Assembly: GCF_011764585.1 (NCBI RefSeq)
Contig: NZ_AP022853.1
Span: forward strand, 1,161,501-1,225,500
Direction of reading: 5' to 3'
Length of the DNA: 64,000 nucleotides
DNA from: Sulfurimicrobium lacus
GTDB taxonomy: Bacteria > Pseudomonadota > Gammaproteobacteria > Burkholderiales > Sulfuricellaceae
Shown: positions 57,176-64,000 of the stretch, piece by piece
Position numbering within the stretch: the first letter of the stretch is position 1
Layout: each line of letters starts with the position of its first letter
Position numbers and translations under genes: made by a program
Notes under the pieces: model-generated
Seen by the model: only the letters and a program-made list of their open reading frames with translations
Databases searched by the model: none
What the model was told of the DNA's origin: nothing

Positions 57176-57598
57176 GTGAAGAAACTGCTCCTCCTGCCTG
57201 CCTTGTTCGCCGTTTCGCAGGCCTACGCCGAACCCAACATGCAGGACGGCATGTGGGAAATTACCAGCAAGACCGAAATACAGGGGCTGCCGCCTGGCAG
57301 CATGCCGCCCAACATGACCCATACCATGAAGCAATGCATGACCAAACAGGAGGCCGTGCCGCGCGAGCAGGTGAAAAACCCGAACTGCAAGATGATCAAC
57401 ACCAAGGTGGACGGCAATACCGTGACCTGGAACATGCAGTGCCGCAACCCGGATGGCACGGTGGACAGCAGCGGCAGGATCACCTACAGCGGCACGACCT
57501 TCAGCGGCGAATCGCGGGTCAACAGCACGGGCGGCGGGATGAAAATGAATATGGTGCAGAAGATGAGCGGGCGCCGCATCGGCGACTGCAAGAAATAG
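57176..57598 (+). CDS. Secreted DUF3617-family protein
   Basis: 140 residues from a GTG with TTGGAG upstream. Signal peptide 1-19 (AYA cleavage), then GMWEITSKTEIQGLP, CMTKQEAVP, CKMINTKVDGNTVTW and the SGESRV block, all of DUF3617. Four cysteines probably form disulfides. Function unknown; periplasmic. It is divergent from moxR and precedes another secreted-protein gene by 51 bp. Confidence 0.88.
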   Translation: MKKLLLLPALFAVSQAYAEPNMQDGMWEITSKTEIQGLPPGSMPPNMTHTMKQCMTKQEAVPREQVKNPNCKMINTKVDGNTVTWNMQCRNPDGTVDSSGRITYSGTTFSGESRVNSTGGGMKMNMVQKMSGRRIGDCKK

Positions 57599-57649
57599 GC
57601 GGCGTTCTTCACTTTTCCTATATTGCATGCGTTCAATGGGAGATCCAAC

Positions 57650-58750
57650 ATGAATCAGCATTGCCTCAAATTGTCCCTGGCCACCCTCTTCGCCGGCGGT
57701 CTTTCCTGCGCGCATGCCGCGCCGGTGAATTACGAAATGAATTTGCGCACCTATTCCGGCATGGGAGCCGGGGGTGCCATGGGTATGATGGGCGCGATGT
57801 TCGGCGGCAAGAGCAGCGTCAACAAGCAGATGGACTTGCGCCTCACCAATCCTTCCGATATTCCCGGCGATTACAGCGCCGAGCATATCGTGCCCGATGG
57901 CATGCGCATCGGGCCTGCGCTGCCCCTGAAGGGCGAGCGGCGCGGCAAGGGGGGCGAAGGCGACAGCGGGACGGAACAGCCCGAGGGAAAAGTGCTCATT
58001 TACTGGGGCTGCAGTCCCACCGTTGGCAAAGGGCAGCCGGAAGTCATCGATTTCCGCAACATGTCCGGCCGGGTACCGCCGGAAGTGGCGGCCATGGCGC
58101 GGCAGAGCCGCACGAAGAAGGGAGGCGGCAGCGTGGAATCCCTTCCGCCGCGCACCCTGTGGTGGCCGCACGGCGATGATGGATTCAAAGGTATTCCCGA
58201 GGATGCTTCCGCAGTCGGCGATCATGCGGTGAAGGCCAACTTCATGCAGCGCGACATCTCCTATACGCTGGACAAGGAAATGGATTTCCTCGAGCCGATG
58301 AATCTCAAGGCGACCAGTTCCGACCTCAAGGCGGCCATCCCGCTCGAGTGGGACAAACTCACTCGTGCAAAGGGGTACAACCTCAATGCCGCAGGGGCGA
58401 CGGGCGACAAGGAAGTGACGATCTGGATGGCAGCCAAGAACAAGAACCCCATGCTTCCCGGCAGCCAGAACACTTGCACCATTCCGATTGGTATTTTCGA
58501 GAAGGCGCAAGGCGCCATGGTCATGGGCGAAGCCATCGGGCCGACCAGAGGTTTCGCCTATCCGCCGCAGAAACCCGGCGAGAAAAAACCCCTGATCTGG
58601 AGCGCCAGGGTGCGGGTGTCAGCTTTCGACAACGTGATGCTGGGGATGGGGAACGTCGCCAAGGATGCCGCCGGCGATGCAGCTGCGGATTCGGTGGTGC
58701 CGGGCGGAGGAGGCCTGATCAAGTCCCTCAAGGGCTTGTTCGGGAACTGA
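57650..58750 (+). CDS. Secreted protein of unknown function
   Basis: 366 residues from MNQHCLKLSLATLF (57650), with GGGAG upstream. A signal peptide (about 1-23) precedes NYEMNLRTYSGMG, a Gly/Met-rich patch (MGAGGAMGMMGAMFGG), a lysine/glycine-rich low-complexity region, and a C-terminal beta-rich half with LIYWGCSPTVGKGQPE and LEWDKLTRAKGYNLNAAG. No family recognised. Probably periplasmic or surface-exposed. Confidence 0.75.
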   Translation: MNQHCLKLSLATLFAGGLSCAHAAPVNYEMNLRTYSGMGAGGAMGMMGAMFGGKSSVNKQMDLRLTNPSDIPGDYSAEHIVPDGMRIGPALPLKGERRGKGGEGDSGTEQPEGKVLIYWGCSPTVGKGQPEVIDFRNMSGRVPPEVAAMARQSRTKKGGGSVESLPPRTLWWPHGDDGFKGIPEDASAVGDHAVKANFMQRDISYTLDKEMDFLEPMNLKATSSDLKAAIPLEWDKLTRAKGYNLNAAGATGDKEVTIWMAAKNKNPMLPGSQNTCTIPIGIFEKAQGAMVMGEAIGPTRGFAYPPQKPGEKKPLIWSARVRVSAFDNVMLGMGNVAKDAAGDAAADSVVPGGGGLIKSLKGLFGN

Positions 58751-58789
58751 AGCGGGCACCAGCTTCCGCAGCCGGCGGGGGGCGTCGAC

Positions 58790-59326
58790 CTACCAGGCCG
58801 CGCCCCCGGCGCTGAGGTGCGCGCCGGCCTGGAGTAATTTGACGGCCGCTTCACGGCTCACCACGGGAATGTTGTTCGGGCAGAAGAAGTCGTCATGAAG
58901 CATATGGTGCTGCCGGTTCACATCTTTGTAGCTGATCGTCTCCCATTTGGCGCTGCGTGCCTTGGCCCAGCTGCCATCTGCTCGCCCGAAAGCGTAGCGC
59001 TTCACTTCCGACGGGTCGCAGCGTATACCCTCGTAGGAAATATTCACCGCGCCGGCGGAAGACTTGATGATCAGGGTGTAGCGCACCACGCCGTCCTTGC
59101 CCGGCGTAATGGATGGAGCGTCGATGTAAAAACGGTTGTCGGTGGTGGCGCTGACAAAGAAGGGCAGGAGGTTTTCAGGCTTGGGGGCCGGCGGCAGTTG
59201 CGCCTCGAGTTCTGCCCAGGGTTTCTCATCGTCTTCAAATTCGGATTTTCCCCAATTGGGCTTGCCGAAATCAAAAGCGTGGGCCGCAAGCGGCAGGTAG
59301 CACAACAGCAGCAGTAGTTTTTTCAT
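58790..59326 (-). CDS. CNP1-like family secreted protein
   Basis: 178 residues from MKKLLLLLCYLP (59326); signal peptide 1-17 (AHA cleavage). ENLLPFFVSATTDNRFYID, GKDGVVRYTLIIKS, NISYEGIRCDPSEVKRYAFG and DDFFCPNNIPV match the CNP1-like family found in Neisseria and other betaproteobacteria. Periplasmic, function unknown. The rpmG terminator lies just upstream, so it likely has its own promoter. Confidence 0.88.
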   Translation of the reverse strand: MKKLLLLLCYLPLAAHAFDFGKPNWGKSEFEDDEKPWAELEAQLPPAPKPENLLPFFVSATTDNRFYIDAPSITPGKDGVVRYTLIIKSSAGAVNISYEGIRCDPSEVKRYAFGRADGSWAKARSAKWETISYKDVNRQHHMLHDDFFCPNNIPVVSREAAVKLLQAGAHLSAGGAAW

Positions 59327-59339
59327 TTTTAAGCCCAAT

Positions 59340-59370
59340 AAAAAACCCCGCACGCCTCGCGGCGCCGGGG
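59340..59370 (-). terminator. Terminator of the rpmB-rpmG operon
   Basis: On the minus strand, CCCC (59370) pairs with GGGG (59346-59349) around an inner CGCC-GCGA-GGCG stem, followed by TTTTT (59345-59341) and more T. It follows the rpmG stop by about 45 bases. Confidence 0.75.
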
Positions 59371-59415
59371 ATTCTTCACGATCGCGCGGCCAGCATGATA
59401 CCGGCGCAGCGGTCA

Positions 59416-59583
59416 TTACTTGAGTTTGATTTCCTTGTATTCCACATGCTTGCGCACCTTGGGATCATATTTCATGATCGCCATTTTTTCCGGCATGGTG
59501 CGCTTGTTCTTGGTCGTGGTGTAGAAATGACCGGTACCCGCAGTGGATTCCAGCTTGATTTTTTCGCGTCCGCCTTTAGCCAT
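59416..59583 (-). CDS. rpmG: 50S ribosomal protein L33
   Basis: 55 residues, [20 protein letters not shown] at the start and [10 protein letters not shown] at the end. This is the cysteine-free L33 form (no CxxC pairs), which does not bind zinc. It lies 10 bp after rpmB in the usual rpmB-rpmG order. Confidence 0.97.
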   Translation of the reverse strand: MAKGGREKIKLESTAGTGHFYTTTKNKRTMPEKMAIMKYDPKVRKHVEYKEIKLK

Positions 59584-59593
59584 GATCTACTCC

Positions 59594-59830
59594 TTAAACC
59601 GATTCGCCACTGGCGCGAAGATCGGCCAGCACGGCATCGATGCCATTCTTGTCAATAGTGCGCAGCGCAGCGCAGCTCACGCGCAGGCGCACCCAGCGGT
59701 TTTCGCTTTCAACCCAGAACCGGCGGTATTGCAGGTTGGGAAGGAAACGACGCTTGGTTCTGTTGTTGGCGTGGGAAACATTATTCCCGGTCATCGGGCG
59801 CTTGCCGGTGACTTTACATACGCGTGCCAT
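59594..59830 (-). CDS. rpmB: 50S ribosomal protein L28
   Basis: 78 residues, [46 protein letters not shown]. It is the standard bacterial L28, co-transcribed with rpmG. The longer open frame upstream of 59830 has no similarity to L28. Confidence 0.97.
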   Translation of the reverse strand: MARVCKVTGKRPMTGNNVSHANNRTKRRFLPNLQYRRFWVESENRWVRLRVSCAALRTIDKNGIDAVLADLRASGESV

Positions 59831-59860
59831 TTTGGGTACTCCGGAATTCGAAAAACGCGA

Positions 59861-59890
59861 TTTATACCATGTTTTCGTGGTTGGACTCAA
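59861..59890 (-). promoter_or_regulatory. Candidate rpmB-rpmG promoter
   Basis: On the minus strand, TTGAGT (59890-59885) and TATAAA (59866-59861) are 18 bases apart with TGG before the -10. The -35 overlaps the stop codon of the upstream quinone-reductase gene. Confidence 0.5.
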
Positions 59891-60462
59891 GCAAAAAATC
59901 GCATGCCGTTCTCGAAAGCGCGTTCGAGATGGCTGCGCAACGAGGCTGGATCGGCTCCGGCGTAAACGCCCCAGTTGGCCTGAGTGGGCAGGATTTCCAT
60001 GCCGCAATAGCTCAGTACGCCGAGCATCGGTTCCAGGTAAAGGGTGGCGAGATCCACGTCTTCGCGCTGGCGGCTGCCGACGTTGACCAGCATTTGTGCG
60101 CGCAGCTTGAGCTGGCCCACGGTACGGCCGTCGATGTGCTGGAACGCAAAGCCCTGGGTCAACACCCGCTGCAGCCAGCCGCTGAGGATGGCGGGCGGTG
60201 TGCTCCACCATACCGGGTAGGCCAGCACCAGGCCGTCGCTGCGCTTGATGCGCTCCTGCCAGGCGCGGATTTCCGGCGAGACTTGCCCTGTTTTCCAGCT
60301 CTCCAGTTCCTGGATGGAAACCACCGGGTCGAAGCCTTCGCTATAAAGGTCGGCGATTTCCACTTCGTGGCCGCTGCTGGTCACGCCGTCGGCAAAGCGC
60401 TGTGCCAGGGCCTGGGTGAAGCTGTCCTGCTGCGGGTGGGCGGTGACAATCAATACTTTCAA
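59887..60462 (-). CDS. NAD(P)H:quinone oxidoreductase-like flavoprotein
   Basis: 191 residues. The flavodoxin_2 fold begins [38 protein letters not shown] is the FMN/FAD loop block of the NQO1/MdaB/KefF group. It reduces quinones or similar acceptors by two electrons using NAD(P)H. Its ATG overlaps the radC stop (ATGA), so the genes are co-translated. The exact substrate is unknown. Confidence 0.88.
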   Translation of the reverse strand: MKVLIVTAHPQQDSFTQALAQRFADGVTSSGHEVEIADLYSEGFDPVVSIQELESWKTGQVSPEIRAWQERIKRSDGLVLAYPVWWSTPPAILSGWLQRVLTQGFAFQHIDGRTVGQLKLRAQMLVNVGSRQREDVDLATLYLEPMLGVLSYCGMEILPTQANWGVYAGADPASLRSHLERAFENGMRFFA

Positions 60463-61133
60463 ATTAAACCCCGTTCTGCGAACGACAACACGGTGTCGCC
60501 GCCGACTATAAAATGATCAAGAACACGTGTATCTATGAGCGCCAGGGCGTTTTTCAAGGCCTGGGTGAGAATCTGGTCGGCATTGCTCGGCTCGGACGTT
60601 CCCGAAGGATGGTTGTGGGCCAGGATCACGCTCGCGGCATTATGGTGCAGCGAGCGCTTGACCACTTCGCGCGGGTAAACCGATGTCTGGGTAAGCGTTC
60701 CCCTGAACAGTTCCTCGATCACGATCGGTCGATTCTGCGCATCGAGGAACAGCACAGCGAACACTTCGTAGCCCTTGCGGCCCAGGGTCAGGCGCAGGTA
60801 GTCCTTGACCGCCGCCGGCGAGTTCAGGGCGTCGCTGGCGCGCATTTTTTCCTGCATCGCGCGCCGCGCCATTTCCAGCACCGCCTGCAGTTGCGCATAT
60901 TTGGCCGGGCCGAGTCCGGGAATGCTGCAGAATTCCTGCTGGCTGGCATCGAACAGTCGGGCCAGGTCGCCGAAATGATTGGCCATTTCGCGCGCCAGGT
61001 CCACCGCGCTTTTGCCCGCCACGCCGACGCGCAGGAAAATGGCCAGCAGCTCAGCATCCGACAGGCTGGCGGCGCCCTGTTTCAGCAGGCGCTCCCTGGG
61101 GCGTTCGTCTTCGGGCCAGTCGGTAATCGCCAT
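60459..61133 (-). CDS. radC: RadC-family JAB/MPN protein
   Basis: 224 residues. An N-terminal helix-hairpin-helix-like part ([17 protein letters not shown]) and a C-terminal JAMM domain with [14 protein letters not shown], the metal-binding motif. Members were once tied to DNA repair, but the role is unproven. Divergent from coaBC across 44 bp. Confidence 0.95.
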   Translation of the reverse strand: MAITDWPEDERPRERLLKQGAASLSDAELLAIFLRVGVAGKSAVDLAREMANHFGDLARLFDASQQEFCSIPGLGPAKYAQLQAVLEMARRAMQEKMRASDALNSPAAVKDYLRLTLGRKGYEVFAVLFLDAQNRPIVIEELFRGTLTQTSVYPREVVKRSLHHNAASVILAHNHPSGTSEPSNADQILTQALKNALALIDTRVLDHFIVGGDTVLSFAERGLI

Positions 61134-61177
61134 CAGCTATCGGGAACCCGTCTTTTTAACGTAAAATGAAGCGCATT

Positions 61178-62392
61178 ATGACCGATTTGGCGAAAAAGCG
61201 CCTGCTGCTGGGCGTAACTGGTGGGGTGGCCGCTTATAAGGCGGCGGAACTGGTGCGCCTGCTGGTGCAGCAGAACGCCGAAGTGCAGGTGGTGATGACG
61301 CAGGCCGCGTGCCAGTTCATCACCCCGGTGACCATGCAGGCGCTTTCCGGGCGCCCGGTGTTCACCGACCTGTGGGACAACCGCATCGACAACGGCATGG
61401 CGCACATCGACTTCACCCGCGACGTCGATGCCGTGGTGGTGGCGCCGGCCAGCGCAGACTTCATCTCCAAGCTGGCGCATGGCACGGCCGACGACCTTCT
61501 TTCCACCCTGTGCCTGGCGCGCATGTGCCCGCTGCTGGTGGCGCCCGCCATGAACAAGCAGATGTGGGAAAACCCCGCCACCCAGCGCAACGTGGCCCAG
61601 ATCAGGGCTGACGGCATCAATATCCTGGGCCCCGACAGCGGCGTGCAGGCGTGCGGCGAAACGGGAATGGGACGGATGCTGGAGGCGCGGGACCTGCTGG
61701 CCGGCATCGAAGCTTTTTTCCAGCCCAAGCTGCTGCAAGGCAAGCACGTCCTGGTCACCGCCGGGCCGACTTTCGAAGCCATCGACGCGGTACGCGGCAT
61801 CACCAATTCGAGTTCGGGCAAGATGGGCTATGCCGTGGCGCGCGCGGCGCTCGAAGCCGGGGCGGCAGTGAAGCTAATCAGCGGGCCGAGTTGCCTCAAG
61901 CCGCCCCTGGGTGCGGAGGTGGTCAATGTCGTCAGCGCCCAGCAAATGCTCAAGGCGGTGAACGAGGCGGTGAACTGGGCGGACATTTTCATCGGCGTGG
62001 CGGCGGTGGCCGACTATTACGTGCTCAACCCCTCCGAGCAGAAGATCAAGAAGGACGCGCACATCCTGACGCTGGAACTGGCGCCCAACCCGGACATCGT
62101 GTCGAACGTGGTGAACCTGCCCGACCCGCCGTTCTGCGTCGGTTTCGCGGCGGAGAGCGAGAATCTCTACGAATACGCCGAGATGAAACGGCGCCGCAAG
62201 AACCTGCCGCTGCTGGCCGCGAACCTGGTGCAGACCGCCGTCGGTGGCGATGAAAACGAGCTGGTGCTGTTCGACGATGTTGGCGCCCACCCGCTGCCGC
62301 GCGCGCCGAAAATCACCCTGGCACGCCAGTTGATTGCCCACATTGCGAACTTGTACCAAAAAACATTGACCATGAAAAAACAGAATGGATAA
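61178..62392 (+). CDS. coaBC: Bifunctional CoaBC (Dfp)
   Basis: 404 residues from MTDLAKKRLLLG (61178). An ATG 12 bases upstream is possible, but it overlaps a TAAAAT -10-like sequence. The N-terminal CoaC domain has GVTGGVAAYKA, HIDFTRDVDAVVVAPASAD and APAMNKQMWENPA. The CoaB domain begins at VTAGPTFEAIDAVRGITN and has ADYYV and GFAAESENL. It joins cysteine to 4'-phosphopantothenate and decarboxylates the product in coenzyme A synthesis. dut follows after 6 bp, the usual order. Confidence 0.97.
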   Translation: MTDLAKKRLLLGVTGGVAAYKAAELVRLLVQQNAEVQVVMTQAACQFITPVTMQALSGRPVFTDLWDNRIDNGMAHIDFTRDVDAVVVAPASADFISKLAHGTADDLLSTLCLARMCPLLVAPAMNKQMWENPATQRNVAQIRADGINILGPDSGVQACGETGMGRMLEARDLLAGIEAFFQPKLLQGKHVLVTAGPTFEAIDAVRGITNSSSGKMGYAVARAALEAGAAVKLISGPSCLKPPLGAEVVNVVSAQQMLKAVNEAVNWADIFIGVAAVADYYVLNPSEQKIKKDAHILTLELAPNPDIVSNVVNLPDPPFCVGFAAESENLYEYAEMKRRRKNLPLLAANLVQTAVGGDENELVLFDDVGAHPLPRAPKITLARQLIAHIANLYQKTLTMKKQNG

Positions 62393-62398
62393 AGCAGC

Positions 62399-62845
62399 AT
62401 GAAAATCGACGTAAAAATCCTCGACCCGCGTATGCACGAGCAACTCCCTGCCTATGCCACGCCCGGTGCGGCCGGCCTGGACCTGCGTGCCTGTCTGGCG
62501 GAAGCGCTGGTGCTGAATCCAGGGCAGACCGAGCTGATTCCTACCGGCATCGCCATCCATCTGGCCGATCCCGGTTACGCCGCGCTGATCCTGCCGCGCT
62601 CCGGCCTGGGCCACAAGCACGGCATCGTGCTGGGCAACCTGGTCGGCCTGATCGATTCCGACTACCAGGGGCAATTGTTCGTCTCCTGCTGGAACCGCGG
62701 CCAGACGGCCTTCACCATCAATCCGCTGGAGCGCATCGCCCAGCTGGTGGTGGTGCCGGTGCTGCAGGCGCAGTTCAATATCGTCGACGAATTCGCCGGC
62801 AGCGAGCGCGGCGCCGGCGGCTTCGGCAGCACCGGCAAGCATTGA
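62399..62845 (+). CDS. dut: Deoxyuridine 5'-triphosphate nucleotidohydrolase
   Basis: 148 residues with the five dUTPase motifs: [43 protein letters not shown] and [12 protein letters not shown] at the C-terminus. The homotrimer splits dUTP to dUMP and PPi, keeping uracil out of DNA. Confidence 0.98.
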   Translation: MKIDVKILDPRMHEQLPAYATPGAAGLDLRACLAEALVLNPGQTELIPTGIAIHLADPGYAALILPRSGLGHKHGIVLGNLVGLIDSDYQGQLFVSCWNRGQTAFTINPLERIAQLVVVPVLQAQFNIVDEFAGSERGAGGFGSTGKH

Positions 62846-62851
62846 TATTCA

Positions 62852-62910
62852 TAACCACGGAGAGCAAGGAGCACGGCTGTTCTCCGTGCGCTCCATGCCC
62901 TCCGTGGTTA
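62852..62910. repeat. Palindromic CCACGGAG-type repeat
   Basis: The left arm (62852-62876, TAACCACGGAGAGCAAGGAG then CACGG) and right arm (62884-62910) are imperfect inverted copies around a loop of about 7 bases. Related in sequence and layout to the palindrome at 12589-12664. Lies between dut and acnB. Confidence 0.8.
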
Positions 62911-62944
62911 ATTTGTTTTTAATTCATTTTTAGAGTAACCGACC

Positions 62945-64000
62945 ATGCTACAAACCTATCGTGATCACGCCGCCGAACGCGCGGCGCAAGGGCTGCCCCC
63001 GCTGCCGCTTTCACCCGAACAGACCGCCGCCCTGGTGGAATTGATGAAAGCGCCGCCAGCCGGCGAAGAGGATTTCCTGCTCGACCTGTTCGAGAACCGC
63101 ATCCCGGCCGGGGTGGATCAGGCTGCTTACGTCAAGGCGGCGTTCCTCGCCGACCTGGCGCATGGCAAGGTGGAGTCGCCGCTGGTGTGCAGGCAGCACG
63201 CGGTGCAACTGCTGGGCACCATGCTCGGCGGCTATAACGTCGGCACTCTGATTTCGCTGCTGGACGACGCTACGCTGGCACCGGACGCGGTGCAGGCGCT
63301 GTCTCACACGACGCTCATTTTCGACGCGTTCCATGACGTGGCTGAGAAAGTGAAGGCCGGCAATGCTCACGCCAGGCAGCTGATGCAGTCCTGGGCAGTT
63401 GCCGAGTGGTTCACCAGCAAGCCGGCGCTGGCGGAAAGCATTCAGTGCGTGGTGTTCAAGGTGGACGGCGAAACCAATACCGACGACCTTTCCCCCGCGC
63501 AAGCCGCGTGGTCGCGTCCCGACATTCCGCTGCACGCCACGGAAATGCTGGTCAACAAGATGCCGGACGGCCTGGCGACGATCGATAAGCTGAAACAGAA
63601 AGGCCTGCCGCTGGCCTACGTGGGCGACGTGGTCGGTACCGGTTCCTCGCGCAAGTCCGCCATCAACTCGGTGCAGTGGTTCATGGGCGCCGATATCCCG
63701 CACATCCCCGGCAAGCGCACCGGCGGCATTGTGCTCGGCACCAAGATCGCGCCGATCTTCTTCAACACGGCCGAGGATTCCGGCGCGCTGCCGATCCAGT
63801 GCGACGTGTCCGCCATGAAAATGGGCGACGTCATCACGATTTACCCCTTCAAGGGCGAAGTGCACGACGCGGCAGGTAAAGTTATCGCCACCTTCAAGCT
63901 GGAGCCGGTCACGCTGGCGGACGAAGTGCGCGCCGGCGGCCGCATTCCCCTGATCATCGGACGCGGGCTGACCGCAAAGGCGCGCGAGGCGCTGGGCATG
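62945..64000 (+). CDS. acnB: Aconitate hydratase B, 3'-truncated by window edge
   Basis: First 352 residues, open to the last base. MLQTYRDHAAERAAQG starts the HEAT-like N-terminal domain; ESIQCVVFKVDGETNTDDLSPA and YVGDVVGTGSSRKSAINSVQW are the swivel-domain blocks unique to AcnB. It isomerises citrate to isocitrate in the TCA cycle with a [4Fe-4S] cluster; the cluster cysteines lie beyond the window (family length about 860). The ribosome site is weak. Confidence 0.97.
   Translation, partial: MLQTYRDHAAERAAQGLPPLPLSPEQTAALVELMKAPPAGEEDFLLDLFENRIPAGVDQAAYVKAAFLADLAHGKVESPLVCRQHAVQLLGTMLGGYNVGTLISLLDDATLAPDAVQALSHTTLIFDAFHDVAEKVKAGNAHARQLMQSWAVAEWFTSKPALAESIQCVVFKVDGETNTDDLSPAQAAWSRPDIPLHATEMLVNKMPDGLATIDKLKQKGLPLAYVGDVVGTGSSRKSAINSVQWFMGADIPHIPGKRTGGIVLGTKIAPIFFNTAEDSGALPIQCDVSAMKMGDVITIYPFKGEVHDAAGKVIATFKLEPVTLADEVRAGGRIPLIIGRGLTAKAREALGM

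Overview
The window reads as chromosome of a GC-rich betaproteobacterium. MutL, MiaA, XseA, LpxK, KdsB, RpmB/RpmG, RadC, CoaBC, Dut and AcnB are all of proteobacterial type. A qmoA-qmoB-hdrC-hdrB operon and a pyrophosphate-centred glycolytic cluster suggest a sulfur-oxidising member of the Nitrosomonadales (Sulfuricella/Thiobacillus-like). That placement is an inference from gene content. No tRNA, rRNA, CRISPR array, prophage or intact insertion sequence was seen.

Layout. 0-3.4 kb: 3' part of an MgtA-type Mg2+ ATPase, convergent with a CorA-like protein that carries an MgtE_N-like front end and a GMS in place of GMN. 3.6-8.2 kb: a 1516-residue membrane PAS-GGDEF-EAL protein ending in a receiver domain. 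8.2-13.6 kb: polysaccharide pyruvyl transferase-like protein, orphan NosD-like protein, mutL, miaA. 13.6-16.6 kb: EnvZ/OmpR-type two-component pair and two small secreted proteins. 16.6-20.5 kb: periplasmic sugar-binding-like protein followed by a membrane GGDEF-EAL protein. 20.5-26.1 kb: xseA with a linked membrane protein, exbB-exbD-lpxK-trm112-like-kdsB. 26.1-26.3 kb: a MITE-like palindromic element. 26.5-31.9 kb: adk, PPi-type phosphofructokinase, membrane H+-PPase and soluble PPase with two small unknown genes. 32-34.5 kb: metallophosphoesterase and a TonB-dependent receptor. 34.9-40.3 kb: qmoAB-hdrCB plus a 105-residue protein. 40.3-44.1 kb: FapA/DUF342 protein, phosphomannomutase, Nudix hydrolase. 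44.3-53.3 kb: a seven-gene signalling module. 53.3-57.1 kb: TgpA-like transglutaminase, DUF58 and MoxR genes. 57.2-64 kb: secreted proteins, rpmB-rpmG, quinone reductase-radC, coaBC, dut and the start of acnB.

The most striking region is 44279-53264. Three histidine kinases (one with a GAF domain, one with a short unclassified input domain, one with a hemerythrin domain), a receiver-HD-GYP protein, a stand-alone receiver, an MglA-like small GTPase and a receiver fused to a PilB/GspE-type ATPase lie on one strand with stop-start overlaps or very short gaps. The receivers share a KPW[E/N]D signature, which is also present in the C-terminal receiver of the protein at 3.6-8.2 kb. I infer a redox- or oxygen-responsive circuit linking phosphorelay, c-di-GMP and GTPase switching to a phospho-controlled type IV pilus or type II secretion motor.

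A second theme is intergenic repeats built from 7- or 9-nt units in inverted arrays (five sites). One of these has become the N-terminus of KdsB and another supplies the C-terminal residues and stop of a response regulator.
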